Assembly: GCA_954871525.1 (NCBI GenBank)
Contig: OX940872.1
Location: 24,275,746 to 24,339,745 of the forward strand
Reading direction: 5' to 3'
Length of the DNA stretch: 64,000 nt
DNA from: Parietaria judaica
Lineage: Eukaryota; Streptophyta; Magnoliopsida; Rosales; Urticaceae
Shown here: positions 34,726 to 46,574 of the stretch, piece after piece
Layout of the letters: each line of letters opens with the position of its first letter
Position numbering within the stretch: position 1 is the stretch's first letter
Translations under genes and position numbers: made by a program
The notes under the pieces: generated by a model
Told to the model about the DNA's origin: nothing
The model's input: the letters and a program-made list of their open reading frames with translations, nothing else
The model's database searches: none

Positions 34726-36426
34726 GGGAAACTTGAAAAATAACCCCCAAAAAGCAAGTTATTACAGTTTTACTCCCCGATTTCATGTATCTGAAAAATT
34801 ATTCCCGAAACTGTCTCTGGATTTTTTTATTTCCAAAATACCCTTTTTACCAAAAAAAAATTCACAAACTGTCTACACAAAGTTGCAATACTTTATGAAA
34901 CATCAAACTATCTAACTTCAAGAGTAAAACTATCCAACTTAACAGGAAAAACTGTCCAACATAAACAAACTGTCTACCCCGAAAGTGAAAACTGTCTAAC
35001 TCCAAGTAATAAACCGTCTAACTTAATATATGTTTTATTGACGGGGGATAAAACTATCCTTCTTGACCCTAACTTATCAAAGTGTCTAACTTCGCGAAAG
35101 AAACTATCCAACTCGGTGAAGAAAATTGTCCAAAAGAACTTGCAATATTTAGTGAAACATCAAACTGTCTAACTTGGAGGGTTAAATTGTCCAGCTTAAC
35201 GGGGAAAACTATCAAACTAAACAAACTGTCTAACCCATATGAGAAAACTGTCTAACTTCAAGTATCAAACTGTCTAACTTAATAAATTATGTTTTATTTA
35301 CGGGGGATAAAACTATCATTCTTGACCCTAACTTATCAAAGTGTCTAACTTCACCACAAAAATTATCCAACTCGGTGAAGAAAACTGTCCAAAAAAACTT
35401 GCAATATTTAGTGAAACATCAAACTGTCTAACTTGAAGGGTCAAACTGTCCGACTTAACAGGGAAAACTATCCAACCAAACAAACTGTCTAACCCATAAG
35501 AGAAAATTGTCTAACTCCAAGTATTAAACTGTCTAACTTAATAAATTATGTTTTATTGACGGGGGATAAAACTATCCTTCTTGACCCTAACTTATCAAAG
35601 TGTCTAACTTCACCAAAGAAACTATCCAACTCGGTGAAGAAAACTGTCCAAAAAACTTGCTATCGAACTTAAACAAACTGTCTATCCTGAAAGAGAAAAC
35701 AATCCAACTTCATTTAAACTATCTAATTTCAAAAATTATGTTTTGATGGGGGGGGGGGGGGGGGGGGGGATAAAACTATCCTTCTTGACACTAACTTGTC
35801 AAAGTGTCTAACTTCACTAAAAAAACTGTCCAATTTGGTGAAGAAAATTGTCTACAAAAACTTGCAATATTTTATGGAACATTAAACTGTCTAATTTCAA
35901 GAGTAAAACTATCAAATTTAACGGGAAAAACTATCCAACTTAAACAAGCTGTCTACCCCGAAAGAGAAAACAATCTAACTTCGTGTATAAAACTATCCGA
36001 CACTTTATGACGGGGGATAAAACTAATTATTGACACTAAATCGTCAAAGTGTCCAACTTCAAGATGAAAACTATCTAACTTTACGTGGAAAACTGTTTAC
36101 AAAAAGTTGCAGTATTTTGAAACCAACCAACTGTCTAACTTCGAGAGGATAACTATCTAACTTTACCCAGAAAACAATCTAACTCCAAACAAACTGTCTA
36201 CCCCGAAAGAGAAAACACTCAAACTTGGTATAGAAAACTGTCCACCCGTCAAAACTGTCTACCTTGATAGGAAAAACTGTCAAACTTTATGTAAAAAACT
36301 GTCTAAAGGGTATTTTGGGCAAGAACATGGCAAAATACAAGTTCGGGAATAGTTTTTCAAAAACATTAAATCGGGGAACAAAACCAAAATAACTTGCTTT
36401 TTAGGAGTTATTTTTTAAAGTTTCCC
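34726..36426. mobile_element. MULE-type element, 1701 bp, interior made of a tandem repeat
   Basis: Inverted arms of about 115 bp start GGGAAACTT and match across AAAAAGCAAGTTATT and TTCCCGAA. They are flanked by a perfect 9-bp target duplication TTTAAAATA (34717-34725 and 36427-36435). Nearly the whole interior consists of variants of AAACTGTCTAACTT. These are organised in a higher-order unit of about 259 bp marked by GACGGGGGATAAAACTATCC at about 35041, 35300, 35559, 35748 and 36010. No transposase. Confidence 0.9.
35748..35769 (+). repeat. G tract, 22 bases
   Basis: An uninterrupted run of 22 G replaces the five-G stretch found at the same place in the other higher-order units. It may be real slippage or a sequencing artefact. 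Confidence 0.9.
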
Positions 36427-36435
36427 TTTAAAATA

Positions 36436-38589
36436 TGAGTAATTAATGATTACTCAATTAACTTTGAAAATATTTCTTGCATTATTATACTAATACATTA
36501 TGATATCAAATATTTAAGCAAAAAAGTGTTGTATGGACCTATCCTTTTGGTTACTAAAATGAAAATAAAAATAAAAACGGAACAAAATCCAACAACTTTC
36601 CTTCACAAGTGCCCCAAACTTTGGTAGTGTGCACCTTGCACTTTGAATTTTATTTTTTCACAAGAATATTGTCCATGTATCCTAAAAAATAATACATTTC
36701 CTTCCTTTGCAAACTTTATATTCACGATAAATGTTAAATTGTGCACAATACATGACCAGTGCTATGAGTATTTGTACCGGTTTTATTATTTAGTAGTCTC
36801 GCGATAATTCTATTTTACATGTATTACCTAATTAAGTTATTAATTACTTTATGATTACAATATTCTCGTAACACATTTTCTATTTTGATTCCGTTTGGCA
36901 ATTAATTGACAAACACACGCTTAAGTAAATGATTTGATGTCCTCGACTTACGTGTTACATAAATTTTTCAAACGTTGCACGGTACGAAAAGAAAATGCAC
37001 CAAGGCTATTATTGTTAATTACTCCACATTGAATTACTTGGTACTCTAAAGAAAATAGCGGCATAAATACCTAAAGTTTTTGAAAAGTTGTCATTTTTTG
37101 TGGCGAAAGTTGCCAAACTCTTATTTTATGTCTCCCTTCATCTTTTTGTCCCGAATTGCATAACGTGTAATGTTTTTAAACTCATTAAATATATCATTGT
37201 TTATTATTGATAAATTAGTTTTTTTATTATTATTAAAAATGGTATACTTAATAGGTTTATAAACATGACACATGATGTAGTTCGGGGCAAAAAGATGACG
37301 AAATAGACAAATAAGAGTTTGATAACTTTCGCCACCTAAAAAAAGAATTTAATGTTAATTTTTCAAAACAAAATAAGTACTTATACCGTTATTTTCCTTA
37401 ATTTATAATATGAACTAGATTTTTAATGAGTCTCGGCTCTCAACGGTCACATTGAGTGAATTAAGGGGCTTTTATGGTAATTGCACTTTGTACCCCCAAG
37501 CCAAGCCAACAACTAAGATTGTTTACCAATAGAAAACGACAAATAATAAACGATTCTTGTCCCCATTGAATCAGGTCAGCACCGTTCTTGCCCAACTTTT
37601 TCGTGGATTTCCATTTTGACCCCATCATTTTGTCTTATTTGCACAGACAAGACACACTCACCGTCCTCAAAATAATGCTCCAAATGTTCTTTCTTATTTC
37701 AAGTACAGATTCCATATTTTATCACAAAAAGAAGTACATGACATTTGATACTATTATTTTGCCTCATTTGATACTCGGTGTAATTTCTATAAATTGATAC
37801 TTCAAATTAAGAAACATTTTGTTAGCTTTGTAATATTGTACTGTTAATTTGTGATAACGAATTTTAGAGAAAATAAAGAAATCTAATTTTTAAATCATAT
37901 ATTCTAATTACAGGTAAGCTCCAGTTATGCAAATTTATTATTTGATCGATATACTATATTATGTATATAACTATATATTAAGTAAAATTTACTTTTTGTA
38001 TAAATTATTGATATATTAATTAATAGAGCATTACTTTATCATGTTCTAATGTACAAGTTGGACTTAGAGATTGAGTATCATTTTGATTAGTATTTTAAGA
38101 TAAAGTGACAACATAAATAAATATATATATTTTATCACGATATATATTCCGATAAAAAAAAAGACCTAAATCTTAAGTAAAAACTAATTTGGTATATAAT
38201 TATTTTTTTATTTATTTCAACCGTTTGACAACATTAGAAACAACAATATCGAAAAAGAAGGAAGTGAAATATACCACTATTTTTTATTTATCGTTCGGGT
38301 ATTTTTGCCGCAAATATTAATTTTTTATTTACGTTTTTTATTTTCTTCTTCTTCCTCTTCGGATTTCCTCTCTCTCTCTCTCTCTACTGTGTTTTTCTTC
38401 TCTCTCCTCTCTCTCTCTGAGCTCAGCTTTCTTTTCTTCTTTTGAGCTAAAGCTGACTTCTTCCATGGCTTTAGCTTCCGAGCTTTTCTTCTCCATTCCC
38501 CGATGACTCTCTGATCCACCTTTCGCACTACATTTCTCTCTCGCCGAACCTCCCGAAAGCTCCCGAGCTTTTTCGCGCCTCTCTCGAGA
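36436..38589. other. Intergenic DNA and 5' UTR region of the next gene
   Basis: AT-rich, without a gene, containing one MITE (37051-37396). From about 38340 the sequence becomes pyrimidine-rich (CTTCTTCTTCCTC, a (CT)n run at 38370-38420), typical of a plant 5' UTR leading to the ATG at 38590. Confidence 0.6.
37051..37396. mobile_element. MITE, 346 bp, AGCGGCA-type ends
   Basis: Inverted arms GAAAATAGCGGCATAAATAC and GAAAATAACGGTATAAGTAC extend for about 130 bp with imperfect identity, e.g. GGCGAAAGTT and AAACTCTTATTT in both. No clear target duplication. Confidence 0.65.
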
Positions 38590-41500
38590 ATGAGGTCTTC
38601 AATTCGGCTCGACTCAGCTGTGTTTCAGCTCACACCAACTCGGACCAGGTGATTACACCTCCAATGGAGTGTTCTGTTGCTTTGTTCAGCTCGTTTGGTT
38701 GCGATTCTGTACCGGATTGAGTAGATTATGGCCATGCAATCTCGGACAATGAAGATATCGAAAGATACTGAGTATCGTTCGAGGATCTGAATTGTCGTGT
38801 TTGGATTGCTCTCAGTTTCGAGCTTGTTGTCATTTTTAGCAAGGAAAAGAGAATTGTTCGTTTGCTTTTCCATGGATGTTTACTTGTTTGGCTTTCTGTG
38901 ATTGAAATTTTCAGAGGATTGTTTTCCTTTATATATTTAGCGGCAAAAGTACCATAAAGCATTGTTTTGGAGCGGCCTGATCCCGTTATTTGTTTATCAC
39001 GGGCTAAATATCAGAAGTTTTAATAAAATGTGTCTCTTGGTACGCAGTCTGATCACCATATAAATTCTGAGATGAGTACTAGACCCTCGATAAGCGAACA
39101 ACGGGGTTGTGCCGCCCCAAAATACTGTTTTATGGCCAGGGGTACTTATGCCGCTAATATACCTTGGTTTTGTGTAGTTTAAACTGTGAGCATTTTTTCC
39201 TTCCTTATTAGTTATTAGGCTCAATTGACTCTTGTCTAACTCCATGTGTTTGTGAAATTCGACTGGTTTCAGGTGCGATTTGGTTATATCTGGAAATGGG
39301 AAGACAGAGAAGTTAGCGTCGGGTTTGCTGAATCCGTTTCTCGCCCATTTGAAAGCTGCACAAGAGCAAATGGCGAAGGGCGGGTACTCCATTCTTCTCG
39401 AGCCCGACCCCGGTAGCGACGCCTCGTGGTTCACGAAGGGTACCGTTGAAAGGTGCGCTCGAGTCCTTTTTGCTATTTTCTTTCCATTTTGGGTACTTGG
39501 CTTGGCTTGAAATGGAAATAGTTTATGTAGAGTAAATATTAAATTTATTGAAATGTTTTTTCAAAAATTATATTCTTTAAAGTGAGATATTTCGTTCTCT
39601 AGGTTTGTACGCTTCGTCAGTACTCCGGAGATATTGGAGCGGGTTTACACCTTAGAATCAGAGATATTGCAGATTGAGGAGGCAATTGCAATTCAAGGAA
39701 ACAGTGAAACCGTGTTGAGTGCTGTACGTACAACTTTCTATGTTTGGTATAAACTTACTTCTATGCCGGTTCACTCTCGAAAACTTAGTTTATGTTATTT
39801 TCTGTATATGACAGGTTGAAAACAGTCCGGTAAAGCTGACGGAGAGCAACGAAGGTACATTTGCAAAATAGATTAGTTACTATATTGTATTCTATATGTC
39901 AGTTTACTTTGTAGATTTATCTCCGTGTTTATGTGTGGTTTGTCTTTTGTGTTTGCACGGTGTTAATTCTTTTGCATCGCTTATCCGATATCAAATCTTA
40001 AACTACATTATATTTTATTTACCGTTTTTTGCCGTTCTCAATGGTCCAATCAATATTCAGGTAGCTCAACATTGGCAGATAGCAATGAGAAAGCAATTGT
40101 CCTTTACACGGTGAGCGGTAGAACTAAATAATGCATTTTGATCTTTGTTATGGCTTTTTTTAATCATCATTTTTTTTAATATGTACGCTGCAGCCTGGAG
40201 CTAATCCAGAGGAATCGAACGGATCGACTTCTCAAGGCGGGAATTCTAAGTAAATAATTTTTCTTGTGATTTTAGTCCACTTATATAATTAAAAAAAAAC
40301 GAGGATGAGTTTGTTCATGATTTTATTTACTGTTCTGTATTTTTAGAGTTCAGCTTTTAAAAGTGCTGGAGACTCGAAAAACGGTGCTGCAGAAAGAGCA
40401 AGGCATGGCTTTTGCTCGTGCCGTTGCGGCTGGCTTTGACATTGACAATATCGCCCCATTGATGTCGTTTTCTGAGTGCTTTGGTGCATCTCGTCTAAGG
40501 TTATTCCTCCTCCTATCTAAAGAGGCCCTTTCGTGTTTGTTTTTTCAATTAAACTTGGTGGCTATATATGGAACTCAAGTTATTTGATGAGACAGAAATC
40601 GAATTTTTTATATAGAAAAATGAAGAGAAAGCGACACTGGCATGAGATAATTAAAAAATAGCATTTTGCCTCATTTTTTCTAAGTTCAAAAGGCTGAGTG
40701 TCATACTTCATGGACTTCCATTTTTTTTCTTCTCTTGCATGATGGATATGTTTTGTTACTGTAACAGGGACGGCTGTGTAAGATTTAAGGATTTGTGGAA
40801 GAAGAAGCACGAGACCGGGCAGTGGGTAGAAATTGAAGCGGCCGAAGCAATATCTAACCGATTAGACTTCTCTGCCATGAACGCATCTGGTATTGTGCTT
40901 TCTAGTGTGGCAAGTGCCGAGTTTTCTTCTGAAACTAACGGCAAATCCAGTGTTCTTACAACTGCAGGTTAGTACTTAAACATAAGCTCTTAAAATAGTC
41001 TCTCGAATAAGTTTACCAAATCATGTTGATAAAAAAGGGTCTTTCTTCGCTTCAAAGAGGTCGTACCGTACTAAGCTCTTTGTGCTTGCGAATCTGATAC
41101 ATCCCGAGTACGATCTTGGTTCAGAATCCCGAGTCGGTATTTGGTTTGATGCTAAAAGCCTCAGTGAATTTTATGAACTGAAAGAGCTTGGATTCATAGA
41201 ACGACATCTAGCTGATATTTCTTAATGAAACTTTTAAGTGTTTGAATAAAGAAATTATAGCTACTAATCTCATAGAATTATTTAAATTGACTAATTAAGT
41301 TGACTAGGTCTCATTGTAGATTTGGATGATTTACTGATGCAGTAATAGATAATTTAGTGTTCATTTATACTAGTCACCAGCTTAAAACAATAATGGATAA
41401 CTTTAACTTTATCTAATTATCTATAGCTATAATTACATGTGATTTTAAGAATTTAAGAATTACTCTTTTGAGTCTTTATGACCCCTGTAAATGTCATGCT

Positions 41501-44333
41501 TGTAATTTTTTTTTCTTTAGTTTATTTGGTTGTGTAAATTACAAATCTGTACTCCAGATGAAAAAGCTTCCCCGGAGCCACATCCACCAGTAGCTCATCC
41601 GGAATATTTTCAGGGCCAGTTTCCTCCTCAGATGTTCCCTCCATGGCCCGTTCAATCTCCTCCTGGTACTGTACCTGTCTTCCCACCGTATGCTGGCATG
41701 CCGTACTATCATAACTATCCCGGGGCCACACCATTTTATCCGCCACCTTATGCACCAAACGATCCTAGACTGCACCCGGGTCTGAACGGTAATACTGAGC
41801 CAGCATCACGGGAGATCATGGAGGCTCACGGAACGAGATCCTTAGACGAGGCAGAGTTTGAGAAGGAGTCACGTAAGAAAGGTAAAAAGAAATCGGGTGT
41901 GGTGGTCATTCGGAATATAAACTACATCGCTTCGAAAGGTAAGAACCGTTCAGACGAAGAATCGGGTTCGGAGTCAGATTTGGAAGCCGAGCAAGAAGAT
42001 TTTATTCGATCCTCGGAAAAGAAAGAGAATCATATGGAGGAGGACGGTGGACATTGGCAAGCGTTTCAAAACTTCTTACTCAGAGACGCTGATGACGATA
42101 AACGTTCTTCAGGCCAAGGAATGTTTTCATCGGAAAGCAAGGTTAATTCAAAAACTAGACAGAGTAAAGGGCAGGGAGATCCTATTGTTTTTGGTGGACA
42201 AGATGGTGGTGAATCACATAATGGGCGTATAGATACGCAGAATATGAATTCAAACATGAATCGCATGCGAAGAACTTCAACGGACGAACCTTTCAATTCT
42301 AGAAACGGCGGCTCAAATGGGGCGTCAAACGATCAGGGCGATGTTATGTCGTCAGAAATGAACGGAAGTAGGGTTGGCTATAGGAGATCAGCCAATGATG
42401 GTTTCATAATTGATAGGCGGTCCGGTTATGCAGATTCTCCCTCAGATTCGCTAGATGTGAATGGATATGATGGTATGAGAAATTACACAGATCGAAGGTC
42501 GTCAAATAACATGGACGATGATTCCTATATAGTTGTCCTACGGTCAACTTCACAAGGTCAACTCGGGAACGGCAGCAGAAATGCCGTTGACGTGGATTCA
42601 AGATTCCCGTCAGCCAATCAGAAGGCGGAGAGTCAAATCAACTACGAGCCTGAGGAGTTGACTATGATGCCTCAGCGCGGGGTGGAAAACGGAGCAATAG
42701 GGTATGACCCGGCTTTGGATTACGAAATGGAAGATGGCGTTTCGCATAAGAAGAAAAATAAAGAGCCAGTGACCAATAAGAAGTTGCCAGACAAGGGTCA
42801 GAGATCGAAACTGCTTACTGACGACAAGAAAAAGAATGTCGGGCCGATCAGAAGAGGAAGACCATCAAAATTGAGTCCTTTGGATGAAGCACGGGCTCGT
42901 GCGGAGAAGTTGAGAACCTTCAAAGCCGATCTCCAAAAGATAAAGAAAGAGAAGGTACCAATAAACCTACTCCATTATCGATATTTAAATGTACGAGTAA
43001 ATGTTATATTAACTATGTTATTTGGATGATCATTAATATTATTAAAATAAATTCAAACAAGCTTCAAATTCATCAATTTTGATCACAAGATAAGCTTCAA
43101 TATTTTTTTCTTATTTACAGGAAGCTGCAGATATGAAACGTTTGGAAGCTTTAAAGATGGAGAGGCAAAAGAGAATCGCTGCAAGAGGAGGGTCTACTCT
43201 CTCTGCTCAGCCAACTAGGAAACCAATTCCGACAAGAACTTCACTGAGCTCGGTTAGAGGATCAAAGTTCAGTGATTCCGAGCCCGGGTCCACGTCCCCT
43301 CTTCAAAGATCCCATGCCAGAACCGTTTCTGTTGGATCTAGCGATTCACAGAAGCTCTCCAAAACGAGCAGATTAAGTGGAAATCTCTCAGCTGGACACA
43401 GAATAAGCCGGTCGGCGACCTCCTTACCGGCGCCTAAGAAAGAGAGCAATGGAGTTTCTAGTGAAACAAAGGCTGCATCGATGGCTCGGATCCGAAGACT
43501 GTCGGAACCGAGAATTATCGGCCATCCGATCTCAACGCTTAGGGCGAAACCGAAACCGAAAGCGGCAGACGGGTCTGAGGTTAAGAAGTTATCCGCCATA
43601 GTAAATTATGATAAGACCAAGGCGGCCACACTGCCGGAACTGAAAATCAAGACGACTAAAGAAGTGCCGAAGAAGGGTAGCTCTGTCAAATCTTTGATGA
43701 CTTCCAACGGTGCGGAAGAAAGGAAGAGTGACGGGAATTCATTGCATCCTAGCGAAGTCGACGAGAATCCCGTAATTGAAAAGACAGTTGTGATTCTTGA
43801 AGAGAAAACTTCTCTTAATGTTGGCTCACTTGAAGGAAACTCAAGGTCTGTGAACAACCAGAATGGTAAGTTAGATGTCAGGGAAAACTCTACAGGAGAG
43901 TTAAATTACGTGGCTATCCCTGCACCGGCCTCAAAAGTTGGTGGAACTGAGACCCAATTAAAGAAGCAAAATACGAGTTCCGAGGTAAGCATAATTTTCT
44001 AGCATATAACCCGAGTCACTTCTCTTTTTTCCTGCACACTTCTCTTTTTTTCTCGCGCATTTTCTTTTTTCCTTCCATACTCATTTTCCATCTTCACGGG
44101 GCTGGAAATATAGTTATCGAAAAAACTCATATTTTCGCTAACCTCCCAACTAAATCATCCAAAAAAGAATCTCTTACATTGTTTTATGCCATTGACAAAG
44201 CTTGAGCGGGCTTAGCCGATGAACTCCATAACCTTTCATCAATCATCGCAACTTGATCGATTTAGGTTTAGATTTCATTTTGGTAAAACTTGTCGGTCAA
44301 CAGCCGAATATTCTGGTTTGGTCCGAATCATGG

Positions 44334-44375
<42 letters not shown>

Positions 44376-45421
44376 TTAGTAAGAGAGAGAAATAGAGATA
44401 AGTAACTGAGTACACTATGATATCAACCTTTACAAGTTCCAACCACAGGAAAAGAAACATAGATTTCTCTAGATTCCTTCTATTTATCTGAATTTTACTT
44501 CTAGTCCTTTTTAAAAAAATCACGGTTCCAAGCACAGCCTTAACGTGTCAAAAATCAATGGCTAGATTGCTGAAAACTCGTATCAGGCGCCGTATGCTCG
44601 GACTTCTTCTTTCGAAGATCCTTGTACGAAGAATTCGGAATACGGAAAAGCTCCCCCCACGAACCTAGAGCCTGTAATAGCTAGTTCAACGAGCGTTAGA
44701 GCACAAGTGTTTGACTCCCGAGGCCTCAAGTTAGAAAAGATTCCTGAAATCGTGGAGAAGCCTCAGGGAAAGGAATCTTCAAAGGGAATCAGACGGCTTT
44801 TGAAGTTTGGAAGAAAGAGTAACAGTGGTTCCGGGACAGGGGATCGTAACTCCGAAACGGATAACGCAAGCTTCCACGGTTCTGATGCTGATGATAACGG
44901 GTCAAACTCCCTTGCTCCTGCTGAAGGTAACATTTAATAGTTAATCATTCTCAAACTCTGGTAAATAATGGCAAGTCACCTTTTATTTTTAATGATTTCA
45001 AAAAGGGTAAAAGGGTAATTGGCGCAAATATTCTCCTATTTTTGTAACTCATTCAGTTTGTACATGTCAAGGATTGTATTGAACTAAATTAGGCATTGGT
45101 CGAGCTAAAGATCAAGATTAGGGGTATTTCCGTCAAATTTTTTAAAAACATATGAAATATGACATCTTTTATTGTGCTTTTCATGTAAAAGCAGCTCATT
45201 CATTGAAGAACCTTATCTCTCAAGACGAAACTCCAACAGCTGAAGTTACTACTCACAAGAGTAAGTTCCGAATTTTAAGATCACGCGACGTGTTTTAATT
45301 AAAAAGATTAGAATGGTGAATGAACGGTTCGATTGGTCTGGATATGGATGCAGCTTCTCGGCACTTCTCACTGTTATCCCCGTTCCGAAGCAAGGCAAGC
45401 GAGAAGAAGCCGACGGCGTGA
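38590..45421 (+). CDS. COP1-interacting protein-like protein, 1204 aa
   Basis: Thirteen exons: 38590-38648, 39273-39452, 39603-39723, 39815-39854, 40061-40110, 40194-40249, 40347-40499, 40768-40967, 41558-42954, 43121-43984, 44566-44926, 45195-45260 and 45354-45421. The sum is 3615 nt. The N-terminus ([19 protein letters not shown], then [19 protein letters not shown]) is the conserved block of plant COP1-interacting-protein-related proteins. A proline- and tyrosine-rich stretch follows (about residues 300-350). The large charged central part carries lysine-rich basic clusters. An [13 protein letters not shown] motif and the C-terminal [11 protein letters not shown] match the family tail. The family is related to Arabidopsis CIP7, a nuclear protein linked to light signalling. 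The function here is inferred. Confidence 0.9.
38932..39161. mobile_element. Small MITE in intron 1 of the COP1-interacting-protein-like gene
   Basis: Inverted ends TATATTTAGCGGCAAAAGTACC and the complement of GGTACTTATGCCGCTAATATA bound a 230-bp unit. It shares the AGCGGCA core with other inverted-repeat elements in this window. Confidence 0.65.
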
Positions 45422-45691
45422 TTCTCATTGAAAAAATTGAAGGTGAGAATGAGATTAAGGGTTTTTGATTGAGTAACTGGGTTTACATGTTTATTGAGTT
45501 CGTATTTTATTTATAAATTCTCATGTGATCTATTTTTGTTTCATTTACCAAAAAAATTAATTATTTTATTTACTATTGTGTATAGTTCACCTCTTTTGAT
45601 TGTTGGAATTCATTTGTTGTCGAATGTCGATGCTTGCATGCCAAGTTAAGTCTATTATTGCTTTAAAAAAACGGATCAAATAGGTTACTTA

Positions 45692-45753
<62 letters not shown>

Positions 45754-46470
45754 TGGTCTTACATAAGGTCGGTGCAGAGATTATTTGGTGTCTTAAATAT
45801 ATTATATATAGTTTGAAGAGATGTAATGTTGGCATGCTTGGTATAAGAGTAGGTACTTTTATGAAATAGTTTGAAGATTCCTTGATAAAAAGTTATATTG
45901 AACTAATTAAATGCACAATATGAATTCCAACGAAGATGCGGATAGAAATAATGAGATAGCAGCAGAGGTGGAAGTTCTGGCCCGGTTTTAATACAACCGG
46001 AAAAAGAAAAAAAGAGGCAAAAACCGTCCTCTCATTCGGGAATTTTTTAAGGCGGAAAATATTTCCTTAAATTGATTGTCGTTGATCCTGCACTTAAATA
46101 AGTCGGGTATAGCTATAGGTTAATATTACATGTCGTTTCTAGGGAAACTTTTTTAGTATAACAAATCATGTCGTTTCTTATAGTCATGTCATGTCATGCC
46201 ACCTTTGTTTAAGTTAAATCAAGCATTTTCTAACTTACTTGCCTCTTCAAATTAATACTTGGTAAATTAATAATCTCGATAAAATAATACTTTATAGTTT
46301 GTACAGTCCCGATTAGAATTTAAATGGTTAAATTTTACTTTGATAGTATAATAAATCTCTCTAATTCTAACCGTATTTTTACACTGTATTTCTGTTATGA
46401 TTTTGTTTTTCATTTAAACAAAGAAAAAAGTCGACGCTCTATCTTGCAATTTCAATTTCCTCAACTGATC

Positions 46471-46501
<31 letters not shown>

Positions 46502-46574
46502 TATATAATATATCTTTACACTCACTCATCAATATAGAATGGTGAAAAGTACAAGTTTTTGAAGGAAATACAAG
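45422..46574. other. Intergenic region between convergent genes
   Basis: Downstream flanks of the plus-strand COP1-interacting-protein-like gene and the minus-strand PP2C-like gene. AT-rich, with (TA)n microsatellites at about 45694-45750 and 46481-46505. No gene is seen. Confidence 0.6.
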
